A program made the position numbers and the translations under genes. Below the pieces are notes generated by a model, which had not been told where the DNA came from, did not search any database, and was given only the letters and a program-made list of their open reading frames with translations. Positions 1 to 10,225 of a stretch of 27,793 nt of DNA are shown in pieces. The stretch is from assembly GCA_022453515.1 (NCBI GenBank), contig JAJNNY010000134.1, positions 1-27,793 of the forward strand. Reading direction: 5' to 3'. The DNA comes from Astrocystis sublimbata (Eukaryota > Ascomycota > Sordariomycetes > Xylariales > Xylariaceae). Within the stretch, counting starts at the first letter, position 1. The number at the start of each line of letters is the position of its first letter.

Positions 1-64
1 GAAATCCAGAGCCTCTTGATGAACCATCTCAGTCTCCTAAAATATCGCATCCTGTGTGCTAGAC

Positions 65-1024
65 ATGACTATGAGACCGTCTGACGCGCCATGGGCAGAC
101 GGTCCCTTCCCTCTAATTGCAACACCGTCGAAACGCTCAGACTTGAGTGTACATGCTGCGTGCGATTCGACGCTCGTCGGAAACTGCCATACACAAGGCG
201 ACAGATCTGGCTAACCGGTTCCTCTCATAATCCCGACCACTTCCACGTCAGAGCTGCCACTGGCATGGCACATGCCCACAATGGCATCATCCGCGGATTG
301 AACGCTATCATTCTCCAAGCCCCAAACGTGCCCAGCAAAAATGATGAGAGGTACAGACCGAAGGATGTGAAGGACCTCCTCTCCTTCGTCCGGTCTTGGA
401 TCAAGATGGTCAACCATCACCACGCTGTCGAGGAGACGTACATATTCCCTGAGATGGCCAAGTTCAGCGGGGGCACCAGGTTGCTAGACAGGCAATACAT
501 CAGCACAGTCTATTCCAGGATGGCATGGACAGGCTGCTAGCGTGCGTGACGGCTACGCGACCGCATGAGTATCGATGGGCTGGCGGCATGAAGGAGGTGG
601 TTGATTCATTCAGCAAGCATCTCACTGTCCACCTGTACGCCGAGATCGATGTCTTCCTGGGTTTCGGCTATCTTGATAGCGAGGAGTATAAAAGGATCTG
701 AATCGGTGTTCACGCTGCAGCTAGCGAATCAGACAGTTTCCGTCAAAGACTCGGCATGCTGGTACGCAGATTCGTGACACTGAAGAACGCTACAAACGAC
801 CCGAGCTAACTGCTGTTTAGTCTGATGTCTTCCCATGCGTCTATGGATGTTCCGATAGGACTTATGAAGGGGGCAATCTGTTTCCCATGCTGCATTGGAC
901 CATCCCCTACTTGATCAAATACTATTTTGCTGTTGGGAAGGGTGCTTGGCGGTTCAACCCTTCCGACTGGTGGTGCAAGCCCAGGCCGTTGCTGTTTGTT
1001 CTCCGGGCGGAAGTTGAAGGCTAG
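65..1024 (+). pseudogene. Hemerythrin-like (HHE cation-binding) protein, disrupted
   Basis: Recognisable pieces of a fungal hemerythrin-like protein lie in three frames. The N-terminal part starts at ATG 65 (PWADGPFPLIATPS). The central part (about 252-500) holds MAHAHNGIIRGLN and HHHAVEETYIFPE. A third frame from 501 gives QHSLF and FSKHLTVHLYAEID. The H, HxxxE and HxxxE-type iron ligands expected of an HHE four-helix bundle are all present. The N-terminal and central parts could be joined by an intron (candidate donors near 147-160, acceptors near 251-253, branch GCTAAC near 212). The shift at about 480-501 has no GT-AG solution. An in-frame TGA lies at 699-701. After it the same frame continues to a good intron (762-820, GTACGC...GCTAAC...TTTAG) and a C-terminal exon (821-1024) with EGGN, GKGAWRFNP and DWW. 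The likely reading is a recently decayed gene, since the rest is well preserved; sequencing error at the shift is an alternative. Family call is from motifs. Confidence 0.75.
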
Positions 1025-2316
1025 GACGAACAGTAGAAAATAGCATCATAACGGCATGGTTCTACCTAACTACTACCATTTGCACTGCACCACCGCATTT
1101 CACGAGTGACTCCAGCCCCTCCCGGCAAATGACGACGTCCTCGTCGTCAGTCAGGGTTTAAAGCTAGGTAGCTAAATGTACTGAATCACTGAATCTAGGC
1201 ACATGGCCTGATGTAGTATCTGCTCTCAGCACTTTTAATGCCTCGAATTTCCTGTGCCTGCAGGGATCAGGCTGGCATTTGGACTTTATCATCTTTGTCC
1301 TCCCCTTCGCATCGGCGGCGGCGGTCTTCGAATAGTGACGGACACCAAAGTCAATTCTGGAAACTGGCCGTACGTCCGCGCTTGACGTCCGCAAGCGACA
1401 CATAACGCTGGTTGCCGGACGAGGAACGAATAGGATGATAGGTCGGACGCAGGTGTCGGAATCGAAGGGGTTCAAGGACTCTGGTGCTAGAGAGATGGCA
1501 GGGACAGGATCCAGTACTGCAAAGACTGCATCATGTATCCGATCTGATCTGATTCGACCGACTTGAACAGTAGATCATTGAAGTGGCTGATTGCTGGGTT
1601 ACTAATGTACCTAGGTACTCAACCTCGCCGACTGATGGGCGAATATAATATGTGGGAGGTAATGATTGTTTTTAGAACTATCATTATATACCAAACGATC
1701 ATAGTTAAGCATATAATAATTGTCGGATGTGTCGAATGCGTTAGATGCGTTAGAATCGTCGCTTTCTAAGGCCATGGCACTATAGTGACTGCAGTGACTG
1801 CGGGAATCATTGGGATTGTTGCTTTAAAAGGCTTTAGAAAAGCTAGGAATCGAAAGAATTGATTAAACTATATAAGCTACCTAGGTAAGCAAAGGCTTAA
1901 AAGTGAGTTGTAACATTTTGGTGCAAGCCCCTAGCTGGACTCGAACTAATGATATGATGATGGTTTGATCCTTATTTTTAAGACGTCTAACGCGGAAGAA
2001 AACGCTTGCCCTTTCTTTGTATACAGTTATATATACACATTAGAATCGATTATTACATACATAGTTGTTTTACTACTTGGGCGAAAGACGCGTAATACGA
2101 CGAGACTAACAATACTATATTTATTATATAGCTGGCCGTCGGCCGGCATAACAAAATCCCGTCCTGCCGGAGCGGCGACTATTTCGAGCTCGCCGACTGA
2201 ACTTTATTAAATAGGCTACGTATACACAGCCCACCGTTAAGTATGTGCGCAGATGAAAATGCTAACCAGAAGCATAAAAGCGTGGGTAGAAGGGCCCTGG
2301 AGCAGTCGTGTCCTTC
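1025..2316. other. Gene-free stretch, AT-rich in its second half
   Basis: No reading frame here has coding character. From about 1600 to 2230 the sequence becomes AT-rich with many TA-rich runs and short GC islands (for example near 2133-2200). That texture resembles old, mutated repeat DNA in filamentous fungi, but I see no terminal repeats or transposase remnants. A weak RNA polymerase III B-box-like string lies on the minus strand near 1935-1950, without matching stems. Confidence 0.5.
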
Positions 2317-2343
2317 CCGAGATTCGCTGGACGTCACCGATCA
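2317..2343 (-). pseudogene. 5S rRNA 3'-part fragment
   Basis: Read on the minus strand, this 27-nt stretch matches the hairpin and following segment of the complete 5S gene at 4402-4520 (GGTGACG, CCAGCGAATC), with about two mismatches over the central 24 nt. No 5' half, helix I strands or T-run surround it. It is best read as a 5S fragment left by retroposition or rearrangement. It lies about 145 nt upstream of the L10A start codon. Confidence 0.6.
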
Positions 2344-2486
2344 TCCATAATTATTAAGTTCCGTATAAGAAGCAGACTCATCCCCTCCTTCTTCCCAACC
2401 TGTAACCTCGCCTCACAATCCCAACCCCATCGCGCAGAAGCCTCACCAAAAGATTATTATCATATAATCCTAGGAAGACTACGATC
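2344..2486 (+). promoter_or_regulatory. Promoter / pyrimidine-rich leader of the L10A gene
   Basis: The stretch before ATG 2487 is rich in C and T (for example 2380-2440), as is common just upstream of highly expressed fungal ribosomal protein genes. No TATA box is evident. The exact transcription start cannot be placed from sequence. Confidence 0.35.
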
Positions 2487-3260
2487 ATGTCCAAGATCGC
2501 GGCCGCCGGCGTGCGCACTGAGTTGCAGGAAGTGCTCAACCTCGCAGCAAACGAGAAGAAGCGCAACTTCGTCGAGACGATTGAGCTGCAGGTCTCGCTC
2601 AAGAATTACAATCCCCAGCATGACAAGCGCTTTTCTGGCACCATCCGTCTCCCGCATGTCTCCCGACCCAGCCTGCACGTCTGTGTCCTGGGCGACCAGC
2701 ACGGTACGTTCGTTCACCAACGCTCTGTCTGGTAGAACCGCATGAGGGCATGAGGAGGCTAACCATCCAGCTCAGACATCGACCGCGCCAAGCATCAGAA
2801 TCTCGATGCCATGTCTTCGGACGATCTCAAGAAGCTGAACAAGAACAAGAAGCTGACCCGCAAGTACGACGTCTTCGTCGCCTCCGAGTCGTTGATCAGA
2901 CTGCTCCCGCGATTGCTGGGACCTGGCCTCTCCAAGGGCAAGTCGCACATATCCATGAACCCACATATCTTGTAGCCATGCTAACAAGCTTCCGTAGCCG
3001 GCAAGTTTCCGACGCCCTTCTCCCACTCGGACGACCTCGCAGCCAAGGTGGAAGACGTACGCGCCACCGTTAAATTCCACCTCAAGAAGGTTCTGAACTT
3101 GGGGGTCGCGATTGGCAATGTCGGCATGACGGCTGAAGAGCTGCTTGCCAACGTGATGCTTGCTGTCAACTTCCTTGTGTCCCTTCTCAAGAAGGGCTGG
3201 CAGAACATCGGTGGCTTGGTCATCAAGTCCACCATGGGACCTCCTCGCCGAATCTTCTAG
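2487..3260 (+). CDS. RPL10A: 60S ribosomal protein uL1 (L10A)
   Basis: This gene encodes the L1-stalk protein of the large cytosolic ribosomal subunit, which contacts 23S/25S-type rRNA and the E-site tRNA. Three exons (2487-2703, 2776-2937, 2998-3260) join in frame to a 213-residue protein, close to the usual 217. Recognisable family blocks are [64 protein letters not shown] and the C-terminal [16 protein letters not shown]. Intron 1 (2704-2775) is GT-AG with a GCTAAC branch site. Intron 2 (2938-2997) has a GC donor (GCAAGT) with a GCTAAC branch and TAG acceptor; a GT donor would break the conserved SKAGKF junction. The start is fixed by the conserved N-terminus. It is a single-copy housekeeping gene outside the palindrome. 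Confidence 0.96.
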
Positions 3261-3979
3261 TTTGTCTTTCTTGGGGTTTGACGGCAGACCCGGATCTCCG
3301 ATCCAGATCTCGGCCTTGCGTGGCCCGATTTCACATGTGGTCGGGGTTTATAACATACCGCAACTATCTGCCCTCCACCACGGACGGCCCCATGAACCTT
3401 ACCTAGCAAGTTCCAAGTACTATTAGGTAGCTCAGCTTCATATAAAAAATGCAGACCATGGATCGCCATTGACGTTTTTTGTAACTTCTCCATGACTGTA
3501 TAATTGTGCCATGGGAAAACTGTTTGTTTCAAACCCTTTTATGCTAATTTGGGCTCCGTCAAGATGAGTTCGGTAGTCCGGACCTATTTGGAAGATTAAA
3601 TCTACCGCAGCTTGGGATCGATGCCAAGAATCTACTTCTGGGCGACCCGCGCCAAGCCCGGAGCTCCGTCCTCTTTCTTACACCTTGAATCTCTATATTA
3701 ATCATCGTGTCAGTGATGAAAACAATGCTTCATGTCATAACAGAGACATATAGAGCGCAGTGGTTGATTTGAGCCAAAAGATTCTACAGCAATAAGAATG
3801 AAAGAGTCCATGGACCAGGTGATGTGTAAGGCAGTTGCATTAATGAAGATTCTCTCACCAACTCAAATGATGTTTTTCATTTATATGTTCTCGCCAGCAC
3901 CCTCTACGTCTATGGTTCTACCCAACATCCTCCAGGTTCATCGTCCTTCTCGCCAATCTGCTCAATGACCCGCCATAAC
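3261..3979. other. Intergenic region, nothing recognised
   Basis: This covers the 3' flank of the L10A gene and about 700 nt of ordinary composition. The small open frames inside it show no family motif or intron pattern. I see no RNA gene or repeat. Confidence 0.5.
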
Positions 3980-4219
3980 CTAATGGCCTCCATCGTCGCA
4001 GAGCTGGAACCTCACCCGCATGTCCCGTGCCATCTTCTCCAAGTCATCCTGGCTGTCGCCATCGTCCCCTCCATAAGCAGAAGAAGGAGAAGGCCGCTCA
4101 TCGAGGCCATGGAAGACGTAGGCGAGGGCATTGTTCCTCCACGGCGCTATGCCCCGCCTCCGCGTTTCTACTACTGCTACTGTAACTAACAGTACTAAGC
4201 TCCCGACAAGCTCGAACAC
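3980..4219 (-). pseudogene. Possible C-terminal relic of a fungal membrane protein
   Basis: An open frame of about 79 codons on the minus strand begins with a hydrophobic stretch (LVGSLVLLVTVAVVE). It is followed by RRRGIAPWRNNALAYVFHGLDE, an acidic linker (GGDDGDSQDDLEKMA) and MRVRFQL. The order of one membrane segment, a WxNxALAxxFHGLD-like motif and an acidic tail looks like protein sequence and not like chance. The frame has no ATG near its start and runs into a stop just upstream, so it cannot be a whole gene. I read it as the surviving tail of a larger membrane protein gene. The family is not identified, and a random open frame remains possible. Confidence 0.4.
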
Positions 4220-4394
4220 CGGTAGGGCTAGCTACGGCCACACGATAAATTACAACGGCCCTGCGGTCCTCCGTAAAGGCGTGACTAGTCTTCGGCGGCG
4301 GCTAGTAGGAGATGGTACGGAAGCTCTAGGACAGGCCAAGAGCAATGTTATCTATTTCCCCCCCCGAAACTTAGTTAGGTGCTTCGTTTAAAGC

Positions 4395-4400
4395 AAAAAA
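4395..4400 (-). terminator. RNA polymerase III T-run behind the 5S gene
   Basis: On the minus strand six consecutive T residues begin one base after the mature 3' end of the 5S rRNA. This is the standard polymerase III termination signal and supports the gene being transcribable. Confidence 0.75.
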
Positions 4401-4401
4401 T

Positions 4402-4520
4402 ACGTACAACACCAGGGATTCGCTGGTCGTCACCGACCCAACTACTAATCTGGCGCTCTCCAGTTTATCTAGGGCAGAGCGGACGGGATGCCGAGTTCTC
4501 TGGAGGCTATGGTCGTACGT
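4402..4520 (-). rRNA. 5S ribosomal RNA (variant type)
   Basis: The 119-nt minus-strand sequence starts ACGTACGACCATAG and ends GTTGTACGT; the two ends pair to form helix I. It contains CCCGTCCGCTC, TTAGTAGTTGGG, the GGTCG-GTGA-CGACC hairpin and CAGCGAATCCC, all diagnostic of fungal 5S rRNA. Length is exactly that expected. It stands alone, as dispersed 5S genes do in filamentous ascomycetes. It differs from the common Sordariomycetes 5S (recalled, not aligned) in helix II, helix IV and the GTGA hairpin, and the changes occur in pairs that keep the stems: CUCCAG/CUGGAG, CGCCAG/CUGGUG and GGUCG/CGACC. That argues for a structurally constrained variant gene and not random decay. Whether it is expressed is unknown. 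Confidence 0.9.
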
Positions 4521-6189
4521 GAAATGGAAGCCTGTTAACAAGGTTTATTCATAACAGCCAAAAGCGAGAATTGGACTCATTCTCGTGATGGGAGGCTTCG
4601 TTGCCAAGAACGGCATCGGTATTGATTTTCCAAGCACCCAAGTACGTGATTCCGTCATCAGGTAAATTACACATTAACGCTGTATTATACGCCGTGTTAT
4701 GAACGAATGTCGATACTAGTAAATACTGCCTCATTTGAGCAGTCGCATTGCTTGTTGTAAAGTCTATGTATGCCTGGTCGAAGAGGTTAATGGCAGAAGG
4801 TAAGTTCCGTGTTCAGTCCACAAAGTCGACTAACCACACAGAGATTAGGTAGCCAGCATGTGCCTCACTACGTAATAGCAATATGGGGAAATACATCAAT
4901 TGGCGGACACCAAATGGGGAAAGGAAAGCGGTCGCGGGCGCAAATGCACACGATTGGCCCAGACTGCTCAGGTTGCGACGGATCGAAAAACAGCCGTGCT
5001 GCAGACTCGGGACGGGCTGTATTGATGGGATCAACAGGCCAGGACAGCCAACAGAGCAGGACGAAGGCCGGGCTTTCGGTGGGCTCGACCCTCGACCGGG
5101 TCGGCCCCCCCATTTCTTGTCCGAACCTTAGATGTTTCTATTGCCGATCGGGCTGTGCGCTGAAACGGATTCTCTCGGTACCAACCGAGTGCTTCGAGGC
5201 ATCTCGAGCCATCCAGGAAAGGGGTCGAACGAAGAGGACGTCAGGTCGTATATGTTGTCTATTATATCCCCCGAGAAGAACCAAGCTTCTGCCCAGTGCC
5301 CAGATGTGGAAATCGCAATCTCTGGTGGCTGTGGAGAGTGTAGAAGACAAAGACAGACAGGGCTGTTTTGGGCTGTGGATGTGTCCCCCCTTTGAAGCGC
5401 CAAGCGCCGCATGGCCGGGGAAGCCCAGGCATGGCCAGGAGAAGCGCAGCGCCGCAGCTCGCCAAGGCGGTCTAGTCAGGGGGTCGCGACACAGCTGCAG
5501 TTTCACACGACCTATCGCGTCGATGCTCCCGTCGACTCTCGAGTATACTTACCGACTTACCTACTACTCGTCTGACCAGTGAACACACAAAGAACGTCGA
5601 GCACGTCGCACATGCGACCCGAGCCCACTGCTTGCCCATCTTCATTTGGCGCCCAAACACAACCATGGCCGGTACCCCGACAGTACCGCCCCCATCCCGG
5701 CGCCATACATAATGTACGTGACAGATACCGCGTCTTCTGACCTCTCGAGACCTGCTCCGTCATGTTTGGACCTCGACAGATCCCGGGCCTGCGCTAGATG
5801 AAACTTGCGACCGCTGTGAGACAGAGTTACAGCTCGTAGCGAACCACGAGGCTTGGCCTCCTTCCATCTCCGGGTTTTGGTCAATGCAGGTGCTCGTGTG
5901 CTTTAAAGATGTAGAGGCGCCATTGCACGCCAACGTAGATCTCTTTTTCGTTTCCTGTCTTCTCTAGTATTTCTCCCGCCTTGTTTCGATCTGCTTCCTC
6001 CAGGTGCAAGCCCGCCTCCTTTCTGCCTCCCGTCGCTCCTTTGACATCCAACTAAAATTACCCATTCATTCTCTCGGCTGGCCGATTCGCTGTTCTCTTC
6101 TCGTGTAACGCGGCCTTCAAAGAAAACAAATTCCTATCACTTCTTCCGCCACTCGCTCCGTGAAGCTGTAACCCGCCACCGATTCCAAA
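4521..6189. other. Long intergenic region and leader of the 6190 gene
   Basis: No convincing gene is seen over about 1.67 kb. A 257-codon open frame at 4809-5582 starts with a non-ATG codon, has no domain, intron or signal sequence, and overlaps open frames on the other strand, so I reject it as coding. From about 5930 to 6189 the sequence is strongly pyrimidine-rich, consistent with a promoter and 5' leader for the secreted protein gene. The length suggests a promoter open to regulation or an unrecognised non-coding transcript. Confidence 0.45.
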
Positions 6190-6849
6190 ATGCGTGCCTC
6201 AAGCGTCCTCGTCTCCCTCTCCACCCTGGTGGCAGCCGCCTCAGCGAGCGCCCTTCCCCAGCACGGGCAGGTGAAGCGACAGGGCAAGGCCGTCGACACG
6301 GCCACCATTCCCACATACAGCTTCGGGCCCTCCACCACGGTCCAGGTCGGCGGCCCCGCAGGTGGCAATGCCACCAGCATCGCCTCCAAGCCGGCGCTAG
6401 AGACGACCATCCGCAGCCAACCCGCCGTCGGGAACACCACCGCACCCGCCACCAGCGCCGCGGCCACCAGCGTAGTTGATGCTATCACCAGCGCCATCGC
6501 CAACGGCACCACGAGCGCGGCAACTACTGCCATCGCCACCTCGGCTGCGGGCGACATCCCCACTTACAGCTTCTTCCCCTCGTCGACCGTCCCGGCGGGC
6601 GACAGCCCCGCGGCCACTCCTGGTGCCGGAGCCGGAGCTGACAAGCCCGCTGATGGCGAGAAGGAGGGTGGCGCCAAGGACGGCGACGCCAAAGAGGGAG
6701 ATGACAAGGCCGGTGATGCTAAGGATGGTGATGCTAAGGAGGGCGATGACAAGGATGATGGCGCGGGCGCGGGCGACGACAAGGCGGGCGACGACAAGCT
6801 CGGCGGTCTCGCCGGCCTCCTCCAGGGCTTGTTGGACTTGTTCAACTAG
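6190..6849 (+). CDS. Secreted low-complexity protein with Kex2-type site
   Basis: A single-exon gene for a 219-residue protein. Residues 1-21 form a signal peptide (MRASSVLVSLSTLVAAASASA). A Lys-Arg pair at 29-30 (GQVKRQ) is a likely Kex2 processing site. The mature part is rich in Ala, Thr, Ser and Gly, with a few N-glycosylation sequons (NAT, NTT, NGT) and a twice-occurring IPTYSF(G/F)PS(T/S)TV motif (about residues 40-51 and 123-134). The C-terminal third is an acidic repeat built from GDAKEGDDK/AGDAKDGD units, ending in a short amphipathic segment (LGGLAGLLQGLLDLFN). The call of secreted or cell-wall-associated protein rests on these features only; no enzyme domain is present. The ATG context (CCAAAATGCG) and long CT-rich leader support the start. 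An effector-like or wall structural role is possible but not shown. Confidence 0.8.
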   Translation: MRASSVLVSLSTLVAAASASALPQHGQVKRQGKAVDTATIPTYSFGPSTTVQVGGPAGGNATSIASKPALETTIRSQPAVGNTTAPATSAAATSVVDAITSAIANGTTSAATTAIATSAAGDIPTYSFFPSSTVPAGDSPAATPGAGAGADKPADGEKEGGAKDGDAKEGDDKAGDAKDGDAKEGDDKDDGAGAGDDKAGDDKLGGLAGLLQGLLDLFN

Positions 6850-7660
6850 AGTACTAGACAAGCGCGCAATTTCCCGTTGCTTCGCATCTCACGCGGCGAG
6901 TCCTTCGTCACCCCAAGCTCATGGCTATCTTCTTTTAGCTGGCTCGTCGCTTCATTTTCAAAGGGTCATGAGATCATTATGAGATAGTCCTAGAAATCTC
7001 AAACAGAAAAGATAGAGGCAACCACCACCAAGGCCAACAACATGTTGTACATAATGTTTACTTAATTATGCGGTGAAAAAAAAATCACAAAAAGATGACC
7101 AATTGCTATGGTATTGCATTTTGTGACATGTTCATGTTCATGTGATTTCAACTGTGGCCCTTGAATTCCTGAATGTGAGCAATCTGGTGAACAGTAGAAA
7201 CGTAGAAGTGTAGAAACATAGCTAAACCAATAGCAGATGCATTGTGTCAGAAATGAAGCGTTTCAACCCTGGAGTCTGTATTATGTAACTCTTTTCATGG
7301 TTCGTGTGTCTCCAGGGGTAATCCCATGACAATGCCTTTCATGCGCTAGAGACCAGGGGAAACATCAGTCGAAGCTGCAACACCGATTCATAACAACAAC
7401 GGATGAAATCTCAGGACAGACCTAAACTAACCAATTCGCAGTGCCTCACCGTAAAGGCATGGCAAATATTGTACACAGGTTGGTATTCACATGTAAGGTC
7501 ACTAATTAATACGTTCTATTTGTCGGCTTAAGACCGGCAGTGTTCTATATTTCTATTTACGACCTTAACAACGGTCCAGAGCGTCATCAGTCACACGGTT
7601 GGCCTCTACGCATTGAAATCATGACAAGCAAAACACCGTCTCGCAATGCCTGCGTCCTGT
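6850..7660. other. Intergenic region between convergent genes
   Basis: This holds the 3' flanks of the secreted protein gene (plus strand) and the DHA1 transporter (minus strand). A nine-base A run lies near 7077. No gene or repeat is recognised. Confidence 0.5.
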
Positions 7661-10225
7661 CTAACCATGATGCGCCGTGAACTTACTCCTCTCTCGTAGC
7701 CGCTTCCCAAACACGAAGAAGATATACGGCAGTGGCATGAGGGCAAGCGTGACGAACGCCAACACACTCGAGGCCCATTGGTTTCCCACTCCCTTGTACA
7801 ATTGTCTTCCGAAGAGGGGAAACGCAGCTACAATGGACGCAATGTCAGCAACCCGTCGCATATAAGCCCCAATCCCAGAGGCTACCGCCGAGTGAGTAAC
7901 TTACCAGCAAAAGTACAGCGAAGGAAGCTGTTGGCAGCCAGCGCTGAAGCCGCGTAGAGGGGGTACGTGTCGACTGTGACGGAAGTTAGTCTTAGCCAAT
8001 TATGCACTTCAGACCAGTTGTTGGGAAGCCCGAATCAATCAGTTGCCACAACGCAACTTACCCAAAAACGTGAAAATGCCATTAAACACCAACAGCGTCC
8101 CGCACCCAAAGATGCCAGAGCCAATGATGGGCAGAATCCAATGGAGATGCGGGAACGACGTCCAGGCGAACCAGAACAAGCCCGCAGGGCACAGCACGGC
8201 TCCCAAGATCGAGGAGGCAAGGCGGAACTCGGGCTCGGGCTTGCCGCCGTTTTTCTTCACCAGCCTCTGGTGTACACGGCGCCAGACGGGGTTCGTGGCC
8301 GCGCCGACCAGCATACCCACGGCAATGCCCAGGAAGCTGAGGCCGATCTGCCACAGGTTGAAGCCGAAGCCGACGCCGAAGACGAGCGGGAAGGCGCCGA
8401 AGAAGAGGTAGATGACGCCCAGAAGCACGGCCGCGAGGAGCGAGAGGAGGAGACACATGGGCTCGAGGGCCAGGAGCTGGAAGGGGCGCAGGAGCGAGAG
8501 GGCGATTGTGTGCGGGATTGACTTTGTCGATAACTCCACTGTAGGTCAGACAACTCTGTCAGCAAAATGCTCTTGTTACTCTTGAGGTAGGACGTGGTTC
8601 GGAGAGGAGAGACGTGGGATCATCTCCCTAGATTGTGCCTCGACATTGCGATAATGAACAGGTGTTGCTTGCTTACTGGGTGCCTTCCACCTCTGATCAC
8701 CAGTTTCTTTTCTGAGCTTCCGAGCCTTCTCGCGCAGCTTAATCGGGTCTAAATGCTGTCAGCTACTTGGTCACTTGAAATTAGAAGGCGATGATGAACT
8801 ACTCACGGTAAGTCTCCGGTGCGAAGAAGACGATCAACAATAGCAGGAAAAACGACCAAATAATCATCACCTATCGGGTACCTCATGTAAGTTGGTGCGG
8901 CTGGCTGCAAGAGCGAGGAGGAGGCTTGTGCGCTTACATAGTATGTCCAGCGCCAATTCGTGTAGTAGTTGACTGTTCCCGTCAATGTCAGTCCTCAGCA
9001 GCCCTTTTGCCACCTAGTGTTTGGGGCATCATGAGAAGGGTATTTGCGTACTGAAACCACCCAATAAGGGGCCAAGACTAGGGCCTACAGATTTGAATGC
9101 GTTAGTCTCATAGTACACATAGATCAAGGTTGTGGGTAGATCTTACCGATGAAAGGGCTTAGCGATATGATAGTCATCGGCGACGCTATGTCTTCACGTT
9201 TGAACACATCACTGACCGTGCCACCGGCGACGCTGAGGAAGGCGCTTCCCACGAACCCGCCGATGAAGCGTGTCTATCGCTCGTCAACACTCAATTCCAA
9301 GAGCAGGTAACCCTTCAGGGAGTATAACTCAAAACCTACTGTGATGATAGTGGCCGAGTTGTGCGCCACGGCGGAAGGGATGAGCCAGATAACGAACATC
9401 GTCCACGAAGTCAGATAAATCGGACGGCGACCATAAAATTCGCTCAATGGACCCATGAAGAGAGGTCCAGAGGCAACTGGCGGGAGGAGAAGGATCGTGT
9501 CAGCAACGAAAGCTCGGCAGCAACAGGGGGTTTTAGAAAAGACCAAATGAGATAGATCAATTGGAAAGAGAACAGCAACCTACTCCCGAGAACAAAGGTT
9601 GAGAGTCCCACTGTCGCAAGCAGCTCGGATTGATGGAATTCAGGGTTCATCTGCGCATATGTTGCCGAGTAGATTGAGCTCGCACATGTACTTTGAGGGG
9701 TTCATCAGCATGCGTTTAGATTTGGGTAGACCGCCCCTAGAATTTGTATATGAACTCACACGCAGAGGCTGCCTAGGCCGACTATGCACACAAGAATCCA
9801 TTTGCGAGTAATGTCCACTGTAGAAATGACATTAGATACTGAACGGCTACATGAGATTTATCGAAGAGGACTGCGGCAGGCAACGTCATGAACACCAAGT
9901 CTGCCTCGAGCCCCGAGCCCCATGGATGCCCAATCGAAAGGGTCATTGTTGGCAATTGCCGGGTTCGTCACTCACTGCTACGCGGACACATAGGGTCGTC
10001 GTCGCCGTCGAAAGAGACCGTGAACGGGTTACTCTCATCTCTGTCCTTGTCCGAAAAGTCACCACACCCGTGGCCGTTGTGAGATCGCGCCTGGCCTAGC
10101 TCGACGGTCCCGTCCGATCGGGAGCCGGTGTCATCCGCATCTTCGTGTTTGGAAGTAGACCGCTGAATGTCATCGGTGTCGAGTTCATGACTCGACCCCA
10201 TCTTCTCACTTGTGGTCGTTATCAT
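7661..10225 (-). CDS. MFS transporter, DHA1 (drug:H+ antiporter-1) type
   Basis: Twelve exons on the minus strand join in frame to 525 residues: 10225-9982, 9817-9760, 9678-9584, 9476-9340, 9273-9147, 9084-9052, 8972-8938, 8870-8807, 8748-8677, 8538-8062, 7973-7905 and 7827-7661. All introns are short GT-AG. Family motifs appear in order: a hydrophilic N-tail ending DDPMCPLDITRKWI, YAQMNPEF, the motif A loop GPLSEFYGRRP after helix 2, RFIGGFVGSAFLSVAGG, the motif C type GPSLGPLLGGF, NWRWTYY, APETYHP, RKETGDQRWKAP in the central loop, then six further membrane segments. This order is typical of fungal DHA1 exporters of drugs or secondary metabolites across the plasma membrane. The substrate cannot be read. 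No biosynthetic cluster is adjacent. Two of the exons are only 33 and 35 nt, so gene predictors may mis-call them. ATG 10225 is the first in-frame start. Confidence 0.92.

Noticed and set aside
1..13. 13-nt string at the window start repeated near 19030
   Set aside because: A match of this length is expected by chance in a window of this size.
1921..1995. tRNA-like string on the minus strand (B-box-like GTTCGAGTCC)
   Set aside because: T-arm stem pairs poorly and no acceptor, D or anticodon arm can be built; at most a relic.
4809..5582. Open frame of 257 codons on the plus strand
   Set aside because: Starts with a non-ATG codon, has no domain or signal sequence, and overlaps several long frames on the other strand in GC-rich DNA; likely chance.
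8043..8521. Plus-strand open frames over 100 codons long
   Set aside because: They are shadows of exon 10 of the DHA1 transporter on the minus strand.
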